Assembly: GCA_001931905.2 (NCBI GenBank)
Contig: MSJI02000794.1
Span: 172,905-230,151 of the forward strand
Length of the DNA stretch: 57,247 nucleotides
Origin: Cladosporium sp. IMV 00045
Lineage: Eukaryota; Ascomycota; Dothideomycetes; Cladosporiales; Cladosporiaceae
Direction: 5' to 3'
The notes beneath the pieces are model-generated. The model ran no database searches, was not told where the DNA came from, and was given only the letters and a program-made list of their open reading frames with translations. Every line of letters starts with the position of its first letter. The first letter of the stretch is position 1. The position numbers were made by a program, and so were the translations under genes. Positions 22,783 through 35,449 of this stretch are shown here, one piece after another.

Positions 22783-22999
22783 TGTCGCGCCGGAATGCTT
22801 GAACGGCGTCCTGGCGTGCCAATGGCTCTCAGTTGGACAACAGTGACAGCACTGAGACCTCGTCCGATGTGAATAGGGACAACGAGAGAGAGGGTGGGGT
22901 GGAGGGTGTTGACAGGTGGTCGAGCGCTAATTGACAATTTTGTTTACGCTTTGCTGACCCCCCGGCATGATCGACTTCCGATTCTCCCCCTCGAACCTT
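21956..22999 (-). repeat. ERG4: ERG4 block shared (inverted) with 56,204-57,247
   Basis: The reverse complement of 21,956-22,999 aligns end to end with 56,204-57,247, both 1044 nt with no net indel. It covers 217 nt of promoter, exon 1, intron 1 and the first part of exon 2. The roughly 100 nt next to the N run are essentially identical. Confidence 0.85.
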
Positions 23000-23019
23000 N
23001 NNNNNNNNNNNNNNNNNNN
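23000..23019. other. Assembly gap (20 N)
   Basis: The left flank lies in the ERG4 promoter; the right flank starts 73 nt into the Kelch coding sequence. True size and adjacency are unknown. Confidence 0.98.
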
Positions 23020-26000
23020 CGCGCGACATTCGCTCCGCCGACGGCCCTCAGAGCCAAATTCCCACATTTAATGCCGCCCAGAATGGCGCAAAACCAGCGA
23101 AACCAGCCTCTCCCACCCCGGCCGGGAGCGCGAGCGGCAGTTTGAACTCTTTGGCTTCGGAAAAGCTTGGGATGAGAAGTCCGCCGCCTGGAGAGGAGAG
23201 ACCATCGCCGAATGATCTCTCCCGCGCGCAATATGTGCCTAGTCCGGAGCAGAGGGCGCGCAACATGAGCCAGGACGAGGTGAGTGCATGCGGATATTGT
23301 CAAGGAGTAAATTGAGGCCTGGGATAAATGCTGACGCTTCATCGCAACAGACACAGAGAACGAACGCATTGCAAAGCCGCAATGCACCCACTCCAGATAA
23401 TTCTTCCCCTTACCCTTGGTCGCAGCGCAAGTTGAGCTTTACCGTTTCTCACACGAATCCCTTCCCAAGATACGGCGCTGCCGTCAATGCGACTTCCAGC
23501 AGAGATGGCTCGATATATCTGATGGGTGGCCTGATCAACGGAAGTACGGTCAAGGGCGATCTTTGGATGTGCGAGACTGGTCCTGGTGCCATGTCATGTT
23601 ACCCTGTCGCAACCACTTCCGAAGGTCCGGGTCCCAGAGTGGGCCACGCCAGTTTACTTGTCGGCAACGCTTTTATTGTTTTTGGTGGTGACACCAAGAT
23701 GGACGAAGGAGATGTGCTGGATGATACGCTGTACCTGCTCAACACATGTGAGAGACGCCTGTCGACTGGAATCTGAATGATCACGAGACTGACGGATAAC
23801 AGCCACAAAACAATGGTCGCGCGCCCTTCCTGCCGGTCCACGGCCGCCTGGCCGTTACGGACACACTCTTAACATTCTCGGAAGCAAGCTATACATTTTC
23901 GGTGGCCAGGTTGAGGGCTACTTTTTCAACGATCTTGTCGCATTTGATTTGAACGCTCTCCAGCAGGCCAGCAACAGGTGGGAAGTCTTGATTCAGAATA
24001 CCATCGATGGTGGACCACCTCACGGTCAAATTCCGCCCGCGCGTACAAACCACACCATGATTACATGGGGCGATAGGCTTTATCTGTGAGTAGTGACTAT
24101 GTGAGACGGCAACTGAACAGAGTGCTAACAATCATCAGGTTTGGCGGTACTGACGGTGTCACATGGTTCAACGATGTCTGGTCTTACTACCCTCACACCA
24201 ACTCTTGGACTCAGCTCGAATGCATTGGCTACATCCCGTCAGCTCGTGAGGGCCATGCGGCGGCCTTGGTTGGTGATGTAATGTACATTTTTGGTGGAAG
24301 AACAGAGGAGGGAATCGACCTTGGCGATCTCGCCGCCTTTAGGATCTCGTCGCGACGGTGGTACACATTCCAGAACATGGGACCCAGTCCCAGTCCCAGA
24401 TCTGGCCACAGCATGACCACCGTTGGCAAACAGATTGTTGTCTTGGCTGGCGAACCTAGCAGTGCTCCCAGGGATCCCGTTGAGCTGGGAATGGCTTATC
24501 TTCTCGACACGAGCAAGATCAGGTATCCTCCGGACAGCGCAAGTCAGACCCCGACAAACGAGCGCGTGCAAGGCCACAGACGTCCAAGTGGAGAAAAGAG
24601 CGGAGTTCCAGTTATTGCAGGCAACAACGGACAACAAAGACAATTGATGGAGCGCGAGAGGACGACCAGCGGTGGTGATCTTCGAGCTAGAAGCGAGAGT
24701 AACTCACGACTGCCCAGGCCTGGTCATATGAGCCAGCTACCTGCACCGTCCGGACCACCTCCACAAACGCAGCCACCACAGCCAAAGGTCAACGGCATGG
24801 CGACGACAAGACAACCTTCCAGGCCTGATCGTGCATTGAGTCCGACGATGGAGAACGAGCGTACTCGTAGTTTCGAGGACCGTAACAACACCAAGTCCCC
24901 GACCAACATTGCGCTGGCGCAAGAGACACGCTTGCCCATGTCACCTACTCATGAGGATCCAAACCAGGGTTATCTGGACAACGCACGCCAAAAGCCTGAA
25001 ACCTACCAACCTTCGCAGGATCAATCGACCAGTGTGCTGTCACGATCATCCTCAAGAAATCAAGCTGCCGGAATTGATAGAAACCAGGTTTCTGCTTTGA
25101 GCAATCCTGAGCCCAGCATCGACGAGCGTATTGAAGAAACACCCCGCGAGTCAAGCGAACAGTCTTCCGTTGTTATGCCTAGAGTCAAGGAGGTGCAGCA
25201 GCAGGAGTCTACTGTTCCTCAAGACTCAGGTATTGAATCATCGCCTGCACTTACCCAGCAATACGATGAATTGCAGAAAGAGCTCGACAAGATGAAGCAA
25301 AAGAATGCTTGGTATGCATCTGAACTTGCAATTGCTCGCAAGGCGGGCTACCAAACACGCTCAACTGATTCGCCAGTCATGGATGAGCGGTCTGCAGATG
25401 TCTTCAGTGAAGACGACAAGCCGCTGATCGAAGCTTTGCTGAAGATGCGTGCTGAGCTGGCCCGTGTGCAAGAGACGATTGACGAGCAGAGCAAGAGTGC
25501 GTCCGCGCGTATCACGGAAATGGAAAAGCAACGTGACGCTGCTATCAACGAAGCTGTCTTTGCCAAGGCAAGGCTCGCAGGCCACGGTTCGCCTCAACCC
25601 GACAAGGAAGGACAGCGCGGAACTCCTGATCATGAACGAAACAACGATCTCAGCAAACGTCTTGCCGCATCGATTGCGTCTTACACCAGCCTCACCGGCA
25701 AATTGGACGGCCTCACACGCGATGTTGAGCTCGAACGTCAGGCGCGACAGCTGGCTGAAGAGACTGCGGATGCTTCGCAGAAGCGTGTCACCGAACTTGA
25801 TATGCGTCACCAGCAGCTTTCGTCTGAAATTGAGGAGCTGCGTGCTGAGCTTCATGAGACGCAGACTCAACATCGCGATGTGTCTGCAAACCATGCTGAA
25901 ATTCTCACCCAGCACAAGCTTCTCACCGTTGAGAGGGATGAGCTTGACGGCAAATATCAGAGCAGTTTGACCGAAACTAATAACCACTCTACCATCCTCA

Positions 26001-27796
26001 CTAGCTTGCAAGCTGCGGTCGCCGCCTCGACTGAGAAAGCGCAGTCCCTTGAGACCAAGCTCGATAGTGAAAGGGTAGCTCGTGGAGAGCTTGACCAAAA
26101 GCTCAGGCAGCTCCGTGCGGAACACGAAGAGCGGACTGCAGAGCTTGACAACGCAACCCGTCGCCTGCAGGACGCTGAGGAATTGGCAGATAAGCACTCC
26201 AGGGAAGCCGAGACTCATCGTGCGGTGGTCATGGCCGGATTTGGCAAGGTGACAGAGCGTGGCGATCCTGGACATGCCTCCAACGAGCGCGTCACTATCC
26301 TGCAGGAGCAGCTCGAGTCTGCGAATGCAATGGTGCGTCAAAATCAGGCTGCGGCTGACGCTGCGTCTGACAAACTCAGACGAGCTGAAGAGCGCATTGC
26401 TGGGCTTGAGGCATACCAGGAGCAAGCCAGCCGCGAGGGACTCAACATTCGGAAGCAATTGCAGTCTCACCTTCGCGATGTGCAGAACATGACGAACGAG
26501 AAGGCAGAGCTTGAGCAGAAGCTTCAGAGCCAGATGCTTGAGACCAACGCGCTTGCTGTGCAGCATGGTGCACTCAAGGATATTCTGGCTGAGCGTGGTA
26601 TCAACCCTGCTGACGTCAGGAAATCGAGGGCCATCGAGTCTCCCAGCTCTCAGGCTCGTTTCAGCACGCCTGACCTTCACCGGGTCAAGGAGCTTGAACA
26701 GCAATTGGAGGCTAGCCTGAAGAGTCACGACGAGATGAAGACTCAATTCGAGGACGTTTCGGAGCGCGATGAGAAGATGAAGCGCGAGTACGAGGAGAAG
26801 CTGACCGCGCTCGACAATGACCACCAGGCTGCTGTCAAGTACCTTCGCGGCACGGAGAAGATGCTTTCGAAGATGAAACAGGAGCTGCAACGCGTTAAGA
26901 ACGAAAACGGCGACCTGCGCAAGAAAGTGGAGAAGATTCGTGGTGATGGCGAGAGTGACAAACGCGCCACGCCCGAAGTCCCTGCTGAGTGGGAGACTGA
27001 GCGTGACACCCTCAAGAAGGAAGTGGAAGAAGTCCAGGCGAAACTCAACAGCTCCGTCACTGGGCTTGAAGAGAAGTTGGCTGCCATGCAAACACAGTTG
27101 CAAACCGCCGAATCTGATCTTGAGAAGTCGAAGACTAGCTACGCGACCTCGCAAGCCGATTTCAGCACCCTGCAAGCTACTCACATCCAAACTCGCTCGG
27201 ACATCGAGCGTCTGCAGAAAGAGAACAACCTTCTCGAAGAGCGCGCCCGAGACGCCGAGAACAAAGTCCAACTCCTCCTCGACCAAGTCGAGTCCAGCGT
27301 CGACAACTACCGCCGCCAATCTCGCATGTCGGACATGGCCACCCCGGTCCCCAACGGCCACGCTTCCCACTCTCGCAACCCCTCAGCAACATCCGACGCA
27401 TCCACCACCGACCCCGACACCCCCACCGGCCTGCAACACCACAACTTCATCGGCGGCAGCGGCGGCAACGGCCACGGCGCAGGCCACACGCGCTCCACCT
27501 CCGACAGCGCCATGAGCATCGCGTCGACGACCACCTCCAACGCCGACGGCCGCAACAGCCTGGCGCTCGACAGCCTCGCATCCGAACTCGAAACTCTCCG
27601 CTCGCACTGGGAGACGACCAACAAAAACTACCGCCTCAGCGAACGCTTCGATTTCGAGCACCAGCGCGCCGGCCCCGCCCGCACCACCGAGAGTCTGGCC
27701 AACTGGCGCAAGGGGCTGGATATCGACGACGACGAGAATAGCCGTCCCGCCACCGCGCAGGGACCCAGTCATCCCGCTGGCGTGAATAAGGCGTAG
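23020..27796 (+). CDS. Kelch-repeat/coiled-coil cell-end marker, Tea1/TeaA-like (copy B, 5' partial)
   Basis: Exons 23020-23279, 23351-23747, 23803-24085 and 24139-27796 match copy A exon for exon, with exons 2 and 3 (397 and 283 nt) and the last exon (3658 nt) equal in length. Position 23,020 corresponds to 7,463, so the first 73 coding bases are lost at the gap. The rest is intact, with the Kelch blades and the whole coiled coil. Protein differences from copy A are few and mostly conservative (for example GIGSS to GIESS). Most nucleotide differences are silent, as expected for a functional allele or homeologue. The gene is followed by F-box copy B, as in copy A. Confidence 0.88.
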
Positions 27797-29335
27797 AATG
27801 CCAACGACTCGCTGGCGAAGGCTAGGTTGGCGCTGAGACGCACGCCTGAGGGGTGAAGAGTGCCGTGTTACTGTTCTTACGAAACGACGCTTGTTGTTCT
27901 TTCTCCGTTTTTCTGTTTTGTCAATTCGCTTCTGCGCGCGCTCCACGCTTCATTACACAGGGAAGAGAACGCGGGGGCCATTTTTGATTTCTTTGTTTTA
28001 TGGGAAGGGGCGGGTTTATATATCCTATTCTGATTCGAGGTACAAGCAGGGGCTGCTAAGAGAAAAGAAGAAAGAAGGAATGGAACGATGGAATCGTGGA
28101 AGCTTGACTTCCAGCCAAGGTGGAAAGATGGGGGTGGTTGGTTTGGCTTAATTGTGAGAAATATGTTCTTGTCCTTCTTCTTCGCTTGGAAGTGAAGGTG
28201 AATTTTGTTGAGGGGTTGAGAGAGCGTGTATATTAACTATGGATTTTTTTTTATTGTTCTTTCTTGACTCTTCTACTTTTCATTTCCAATTTCTCTCGTT
28301 TCGTCGCTTGGTGTGTTTCTCTGTTTCTCTGCTTTGAGATGTGCGAGTTGTGCTCGTATCCGATGGCTTAGTGTATGGAGATGCCCTTCTGATCGAGGGA
28401 GAGAGTGAGAGACAGAGTTAGGCTGCTCTGCTTTAATCTGTGTCACTTGTGCTCGTATCCTCTGGCTTAGCATATGGAAAATCACTTCTGGGGGAGAGAG
28501 AGAGGCAGGGAAAAGCTGTGTGTTCTCATCGTCTTCACTGTTTCGGTGAGTTGATACTATCTGCACACGCCATCTGAGAAGATCAACAGAGCTCGAGAAA
28601 CACATCTTTATTTCACAAATGATATCACCACATTACTGATTATTCTTCTCATACGCTTTGATCGTCCTAAGTGGTTTTTTGCCCCATCCTTTCTCTTCTT
28701 GTGTCAGTATTTTGACAATTCTAAAATCCAAGAACTGTATTGCTAGATCGCATCGTTTCCAATGATAAAGTGAAGTAGGGCAGGTCTTGGCGTGCCTGAT
28801 GAGTGATGAGGCGTTCACTCATGCTGGAGAAGGAAACGTTGACCAACGGCTTGCCAGCGCCGCCGTCATAGCCACGGACTACATCTATATGTATGCAAAA
28901 CACGTATTTGAGCCACGTCTACCATCTCGGTACGTTTGCTTCATCGGGTCTGATGCGCTAATGATCCCGGCTATTCTGGGCTGTTACAGAAAAAAATCTC
29001 ACGACAGATTGTTTGCTGCCAAACATGTGATTGGCAGAAGTCATCAGCGCCACGTTCGAGGATCCCTTTAGTGACTGGAAGGACGACAGACAACGACTTC
29101 GATGCTGCCTGAAAGCTTGCCACCCCAGTCGCTTCTGATTTCTCGACATAAATCTTCTTCATGCGGACTTGACTGAAACACCGTCGCTCGCCATCAGTCG
29201 CCATCTCAACAAGAGCCTGAAATACCTGTCAAGGAGCAAACACCCCATGAGCCCACCTGGAGCAACCAAACTGGACCACCACGCCTCCAACCTCACCACA
29301 ACCACCCAGAAAAATCCATCTACCAACACCTCAAA
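27797..29335. other. Intergenic region between Kelch B and F-box B
   Basis: It corresponds to 12,239-13,970 but is diverged and shorter. It contains an imperfect tandem duplication at about 28,331-28,500. No gene is seen. Confidence 0.5.
28331..28500. repeat. Imperfect direct repeat of about 70-100 nt (copy B only)
   Basis: Two units share the core TTGTGCTCGTATC, then TGGCTTAG, ATATGG or GTATGG, and a GGGAGAGAG end. They start near 28,331 and 28,431. Copy A has only the final part, around 12,815-12,860. Confidence 0.6.
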
Positions 29336-32300
29336 ATGGACTCCCCCCACCAATCCCACAGCCTACTCTCCCTCCCCACCGAACTCCTCAGCCAAATCCT
29401 CTCCTACCTGCCCCCACCAAGCCTTCACGCCCTAAACCTGACCTCGCAATCCTGCCGCTCCCTAGCAGCACCCTTGATATGGCGGCACGTCGATCTCGTC
29501 GACTGCCGTGCGCGCACGGAGCCCGGCAGCGGCGCGCGGACGACTTCGAGGGGCCCCGCGACGGCGCCGCATTCGGGCGTGGGAATCCCCGCGGGAGCCA
29601 GTTTGGCTGGTTGGGATGAGCATGATGATTTGCCGGTATTGAGGAAGTTGTGGGTGCTTGCTTGGTGAGTTGTCTCTATTGTGGTGTTCCGTGTTAGTTT
29701 TGTGCAGACTACATTGATTGCGATCAGGTCGTGCCTTGCAAGAGTTTAGGGGCAGACTTGTTCATTCGGCCTAGGTCTGGGGTTGCTTGATCGATTATTT
29801 TTCTTGCTACTGCTGTCATCAGCGTGAAAACGTTTGGTGCTTCGCTTGGAGCATGATTGTCGGACATCGAGTCGCTGACCATGGCGATTTACAGCAATCC
29901 GAAGCTCGCAGCTTCGGTCGAAACTTTGACGCATCGCTGTCATTTGGCTCCTCCATCGATGTTCACTGAATTACCACGAACACCTTTCTCTGCACAGACG
30001 CTGTCTATTGATCCACGGACAATCCGTCTGGTTGTTATGGCCGTGAAGGGTAAGAAATTTTGTGTTTGAAGGCGGAGGCATGTGTACTGACGGTTTCACA
30101 GTGTGTAATGATTCGACATTCGACGAAGAGTCGTGTTGATAGAGTTTCAATACTAACTTTTATAGAATATGAAACGGGTGCACACACTCAAAGTGATATT
30201 CGGACATCCCAGACTGACAGAAGCATTACTACGCTCCTTCTTTGATGCAAAAAGAGAGCGGGAAACACCAGTGAAGAAACTTTGGCTGGAGAATGTTAGA
30301 ATCGTCGAAGGCATCCAGATGCATCTGGATCGACATAAATATGAATTACCTGTAGATCTCGACTTTGCAGGACTAGAGAGCATAAGGCTTCGACGATTAC
30401 CACTACCGACCACCGAGCTGTCTCCGAATGAGATGATTTCCGTACGCAGTTACTTTAACTATTCACGTGGCGGAACTCCTATCGAATTGCAGAATGGCCT
30501 CGGAGGCAACTATCTCACATCCACGCGGACAGTAGGCGCCGAAGCTATCCCCGGACACGAGTTTCTTGATCTCGTCTACGAAGGCAATGCAAGTAACTTG
30601 CCGGAAGAGGAATCGCCCTTTGTGAGCACGCTGTATGATGCTCATCGTTTCGACGACGCTATCTACCACAACCTATCCAGAGACTTAAAGCTCCCAGACG
30701 AAGTGGAACGAGCTGCTATCGAATCACACCACCTGCGCAGCATTCTCACGTACCAGGGCCTCTGGCAGCCTTCTTGCCCACACCCCGAAGAACCACCTGA
30801 ATACAAACGAATGTTCAGACAGCTATTTCGCACGAGCGTACCTACTGCCGCCGAATGCAGTCTGGCTCTGTTCCGCAGCGCGGCATCTACACTCACTTCG
30901 CTCAATCTCGATTGGGCTCTTACATACACATTGCCTGCTGCTAACCTGAATCGCAACGGCTGCTATGAGCGTTGGATTTCTTGGTATCTTGAGCTCTTTG
31001 ATCTAAGATTCCCCCACCTGGTGTCATTCCAGTATAGGAACGCGGTGGTTAATGAGACCGAGTTACCTAGCGGACTGTACCTGCTGGACTATTCGACCGT
31101 GTGTACGGGAAATGGTGAGGTGTTCCTGTCCATACCTGTCGAGCGATTGTGTAAAGCTAATGTGACCCGAAAGACTTCGAGCAGCGATGGGTGCCTGGCA
31201 TACAAGGTCGGTCTCGTCTCGAAGTCGGACTGAAGCCGCTCGCATTCATCGAGGCCCATCCCAAGCTGCAATCCCTGGCCTGGCCAATGAGCCATTTCTT
31301 CTCCCCAACGCCTTACCCTGACATCAAGGGACGGGTGCAAAATGTCGTCGTCAGACTTGGCCAGACATTAGTCGACTTACGAGTCGATGATGCCTACGAC
31401 GGTGGGCGCGAAGAAGGCTGGGGAACTCACATCGGACAGGCATACATGAGTAAGCCCCTCCAGATCAAAACTTCCCCTCCCCCTTCTGCCCTCCCCCCTA
31501 CTAACACCCGCCCACCAGACGACTCACTCTCCCGCCGCCGCTTCATCTCCGAATTCGCCGCGGAAATGCACACCCTGCGCGGCATCAAAATTGAAGGCGG
31601 TATCCCTCTCGACGAGCGCAGAGAAGCCATCCGCGCTCTGCGTCGCTGTCCCCTCGAGCGTCTCACTTTCATTGGCATCAATTCTGTTCTGGGGAACACT
31701 TGGGGCCCGCGCGGGAGGGATCTTGCAGAGGCGCATTTGACGGACGGTGTTGAGTCGCTTGAAGGCGAGGATGAGGACACTATTACGAGACTGGGCTTTG
31801 CGCCGCTGGTGCCGCCGAAGGTTGAGGAGCCGTTTTATGCGGCGTATGAGTGGGATGGGTATGTTGTTTCCAGTGGATATTTGTTAGGGGATGAAAGTGC
31901 TGACTTGATAGGTAGTATGTGTGCTAGGTGGTGTTCGATTGCTCACGCCTCTTTGAGAAGGCCACAAGACCATACAACGTCACACGATGCTGACCCACTT
32001 CTCTAGGCTGCGCTCCAATGATGCATGTCATTGCTTCCCATCATAGCTCTACCATACGCGAGCTCAAATTCTGTGGATATAAGGTAAGCTCATTCCAGCC
32101 AATGTATGTTAAAGATAAGGCTAACAACCGCATAGTACGCCCCGCTCTGCAACTCCTATTATTTCTGCACCTAGCCAATCTACCAAACGTGAACCTACTA
32201 CTGACCGCAATAACAGAGGCGCCGTCTCCCTCCACCAACCCAGCCTAATCACCACCCCCATACTCTACGCCCTCAAACACTTCCACCTTCTGGAATCCCT

Positions 32301-32721
32301 AACCCTCAGCTTCTGGCTCTCCACCGTCTTCGAAGAAGACCACCGTGACGACCAGATAATCTCGTACTGGCTGAACACGCGCTCTCCGTCCTCCACCGCC
32401 CTGGTAAGCCTCTCCAACATCCCACCCGAACCCGGCAGCTGGGCGTACGAGTTGGAGAACAAGTACGCGCCGCACAAGCTGGCGGAGAGGGTTGTGGGAT
32501 TTTTGGGGCCGTTTTTGAGCGAGAAGGCGAAGAGGCGCGAGGAGGGGGTGAAGGTAAGAGCGAGCTTTTGTGTCGGTGATTGGGGTGGGATTTTTGATAT
32601 TGATGTTGTGGTGGGCAAGGGGGAGGGGGGTGAGGATGTTTGTTTGGCGTGGGTGGGGCCGAGGGAGGAGTTGGAGGAAGGGAGGAGGGTGGAGAAGTTG
32701 GAGAATAGGACGTGGTTTTGA
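29336..32721 (+). CDS. F-box protein (copy B), possibly damaged near the 3' end
   Basis: The F-box is intact (LLSLPTELLSQILSYLPP). Exons parallel copy A: 29336-29664, 29895 to about 30,049, 30166-31114, 31174-31449, 31519-31858, 32007-32083 and a last exon 32217-32721. Core LRR-like exons are highly conserved. Two differences stand out. Intron 1 carries indels relative to copy A, harmless if the acceptor is at 29,894. In the segment 32,136-32,216, copy A can be read through in frame, but copy B has a TAG after about 12 codons, so copy B needs an extra splice or loses its last 168 residues. The role is as for copy A, an SCF adaptor by family. Confidence 0.7.
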
Positions 32722-33234
32722 TGGAGAGGGTGAGGGTAGATTTGGCCACACGATATAGCATGGCATGACGGATCAAGGTCATGGCCTCATGCACCTCACG
32801 TCTGCGGTGTCATACTGAGATATGCCATGGAAGATAAGTTCCAGCAGTGTCACGTTGTTGGTCACGGGATGGCGTGGCTCTCAAGTGCCTTCTGCGCTCA
32901 GAAGCTGTATCGGAGAAGACATTTCGAGTCATATAGATGATTTTTTGAGTGTTGTTTTGACTCCTCAAGACCGAATGGTTGAGATCGATCAAAGAGAGGT
33001 TTGATTATCGAAAGAATCGGTTTTTGTCACTGATGATACATAGTAGTGCCATCAAACAGGAGGAGTAACCACCTCTCGTGCGGTGTCTGAAGAGGAGAAA
33101 GTGGGCACCCGCTAGCGCCCGTTGGCCCGCGCCAATCCACTGTTGCGTCACGCATTCACTCGAGTATCGCTTATCGCTCGCTGCTGCTATACAACACAAA
33201 ACATACGAAAGCTCCAAAGCCTTCGCTCTGCTAG
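32722..33234. other. Intergenic region between F-box B and the HAD hydrolase
   Basis: The first part, to about 33,000, is patchily similar to 17,361-17,640. The last part is the HAD gene promoter and leader. No gene is seen. Confidence 0.45.
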
Positions 33235-34523
33235 ATGTCTACCCTCGCCGCAAGGGGCACTGCCTCTTTCGCCAGATTCTCCTCGCCATGCCTTAGGACA
33301 TACACTGCCCGTCCATTGGCGGCTACATTCACTTTCCAACGGCAACGGCGAGCCTTCCAGACTGCTCCTCAGACCAGCAAGATTCCTGACTTCGCTTTTG
33401 CTTTTGAGTAGGTATACTTTATCTTGTCGTATCTCAGTGACCCAGTCTGACCAACTCTTCCAGCATCGATGGTGTCCTCCTCCGCTCCTCCACGCCCATA
33501 CCCGGCGCCCACGAAGCCCTGTCATACCTCCAACAACAACGCATCCCGTTCATCCTCCTCACCAATGGCGGCGGCAAATCCGAACAAGAGCGCGTCGCCG
33601 ACGTCGCCAAAAAACTGAACATCTCCATGGACACGAGCATGTTTGTGCAATCCCACACTCCTTTCGCTGAGATGACCGATCTCCACGACAAGACCATCCT
33701 CGTGGCCGGCGGCGACCGCGACAGATGCGCCCAAGTCGCACGCGGCTACGGCTTCAAGAACGTCGTGACACCTGCCGACATCGTCGTTGCACACCCTGAA
33801 ATCTGGCCCTTCGCCAAGGTCTTCAAGGACTACTACGAATCCTTCGCCAACCCTCTCCCAAAACCAATCGACTCCAGCAACCCAGCCAACAGCCTACAAA
33901 TCGACGCCATGTTCGTCTACAACGACCCACGCGACTGGGGCCTCGACGCATCCATAATCATGGACCTCCTCCTCTCCGAACGCGGCATCCTCGGCACCCT
34001 CTCCTCCAAAAACGGCAACCCTTCCCTCCCCAACAACGGCTACCTGCAAGACTCCCAACCGCACCTGTACTACAGCAACCCGGACCTCTGGTGGGCGGCC
34101 TCCTACCACCTCCCGCGCCTGGGTCAGGGAGGCTTCCGCGAAGCCTTCAACGGCCTCTGGGCAGCGACCACATCCGGCACCGCCTCGCTCGCGCCCAACA
34201 TGACCGTCATGGGCAAGCCGTACCAGCCAACGTACGAATTCGCAGAGCGCCTGTTGCGCAAGTACCGTAAGAACATGGCCGGGACGATTGGTTTGAACGA
34301 CCCGCTCAGGCGTGTGTATATGGTTGGGGATAATCCCGAGAGCGATATTCGGGGCGCGAGTAATTACAAGAGTCCTTATGGGAGCGAGTGGCGGAGCTGT
34401 TTGGTCGAGACGGGGGTGTATGCTGGTGGCGATACGCCGGAAGGCGCAAAGCCGAGTGTTGTCAAGAGGGATGTGAGTGAGGCTGTCAAGTGGGCTTTGA
34501 AGGATGCTGGGTGGCAGGGTTGA
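33235..34523 (+). CDS. Mitochondrial HAD-superfamily hydrolase, Cecr5/YKR070W type
   Basis: Two exons, 33235-33407 and 33464-34523, joined by a 56-nt intron (GTAGGT, CTGAC, CAG). Splicing creates FAFDIDGVLLRSS, HAD motif I with the nucleophile and acid Asp pair. Motif II is ILLTNGGG, and YMVGDNPESDIRGA supplies the C-terminal acidic motif. The product is 410 residues, typical of the class IIA Cecr5 group. The N-terminus is rich in Arg, Ser and Ala with no acidic residues, which suggests mitochondrial import, as for yeast YKR070W. The physiological substrate of this group is not established. Only one copy is in the window. Confidence 0.9.
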
Positions 34524-34900
34524 GGGAGTGGGAGAGTTGATTCGTTTATCGATTTTGAGGAGGTGGACGGGGAATTTTGGAAGCATGGAAGTTGATTTAG
34601 GGAGGAGATTTGAACGAAAGGAATATGAATACATGTCTACCCTCGGGGGAGAATATAATTGTGCATATGAACATATGGCAGATAGAACCAAGATATAAAA
34701 AAAACAACCTCCTCATCATTAAAGGCTACATTCCCTCCACCAAGCAATCCCTAAGAATTCAAGCCCACCATCAAAACACTCAACGAAACCGAGCACAAAT
34801 GCACTGCAATAGTCAAACACCAGCACCACTTCCATCGAACTAATCCAATAAAACCCCCAAAACAAGTCCACTCACATCCGACCAGATAAAATCCACCTTT
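34524..34900. other. Convergent 3' region of the HAD and VOC genes
   Basis: AT-rich with A runs; no supported gene. Confidence 0.45.
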
Positions 34901-35449
34901 TCAACACGGACACTCCCCCTCCATAAAAATCAACTCGAAAATATGCCCGTCCAAATCCGCAAAACTGCCACCATACATGCCCGGCATCTCCATCGCCTTC
35001 GTAACTCCCACTTCGCCTTTGGCGGCTTTGACTTTCTCCAACCTACTCATCATCGTCAGCATCAGAAAAATCCTCAGCGAGTCCACAAAGCCCAGCAATC
35101 ACCTGAAGAAAAAAAAAAAAGAAAACAAAAAAAAGGGCGGGTTGCAACCCAGCACTTACATCAAATCAATACCCTCCCTACTCGGCATGTCCACACAAAC
35201 AAGCACCTGCGCCATGCGCTTCGCATTGCACAATTGTCGCTTGTCGGCCAGGAAGGATTTGAAGAACTCGTGCGTGAGCAGCATGAGGTTCACGGGCGTG
35301 GGGGTGATTTCCGGCGAGAGGGAGAGCATTGCCGCTTGGTCGTTGGAAAACTTGTGGTTTTGGACGAAGCCAAGGGAGGTGTAGAAGGCGATGGAGGAGG
35401 GGAGGGAGGAGACGGGGAGGTTTAGGTAGAGGGTGTTGCTGTTTGACAT
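34901..35449 (-). CDS. Glyoxalase/bleomycin-resistance (VOC) fold protein
   Basis: Two exons, 35449-35160 and 35042-34901, give 143 residues. The intron (about 117 nt) has a GTAAGT donor, a long pyrimidine tract and a GCTGAC branch point before a TAG acceptor. A nearer CAG at the end of the pyrimidine tract would lead to an early stop. The N-terminus (LYLNLPVSSLPSSIAFYTSL) and the C-terminal MPGMYGGSFADLDGHIFEL are the two beta-alpha-beta modules usual in VOC proteins; His and Glu near the end could bind metal. Fungal proteins of this type are mostly uncharacterised lyase or dioxygenase relatives. It shares its upstream region with the glutathione transferase gene. Confidence 0.82.

Noticed and set aside
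25361..27370. 669-codon minus-strand ORF opposite Kelch B
   Set aside because: Leu/Val-rich shadow of the coiled-coil coding strand. Copy A has only broken versions (for example 11,066-12,247), so the frame is not conserved.
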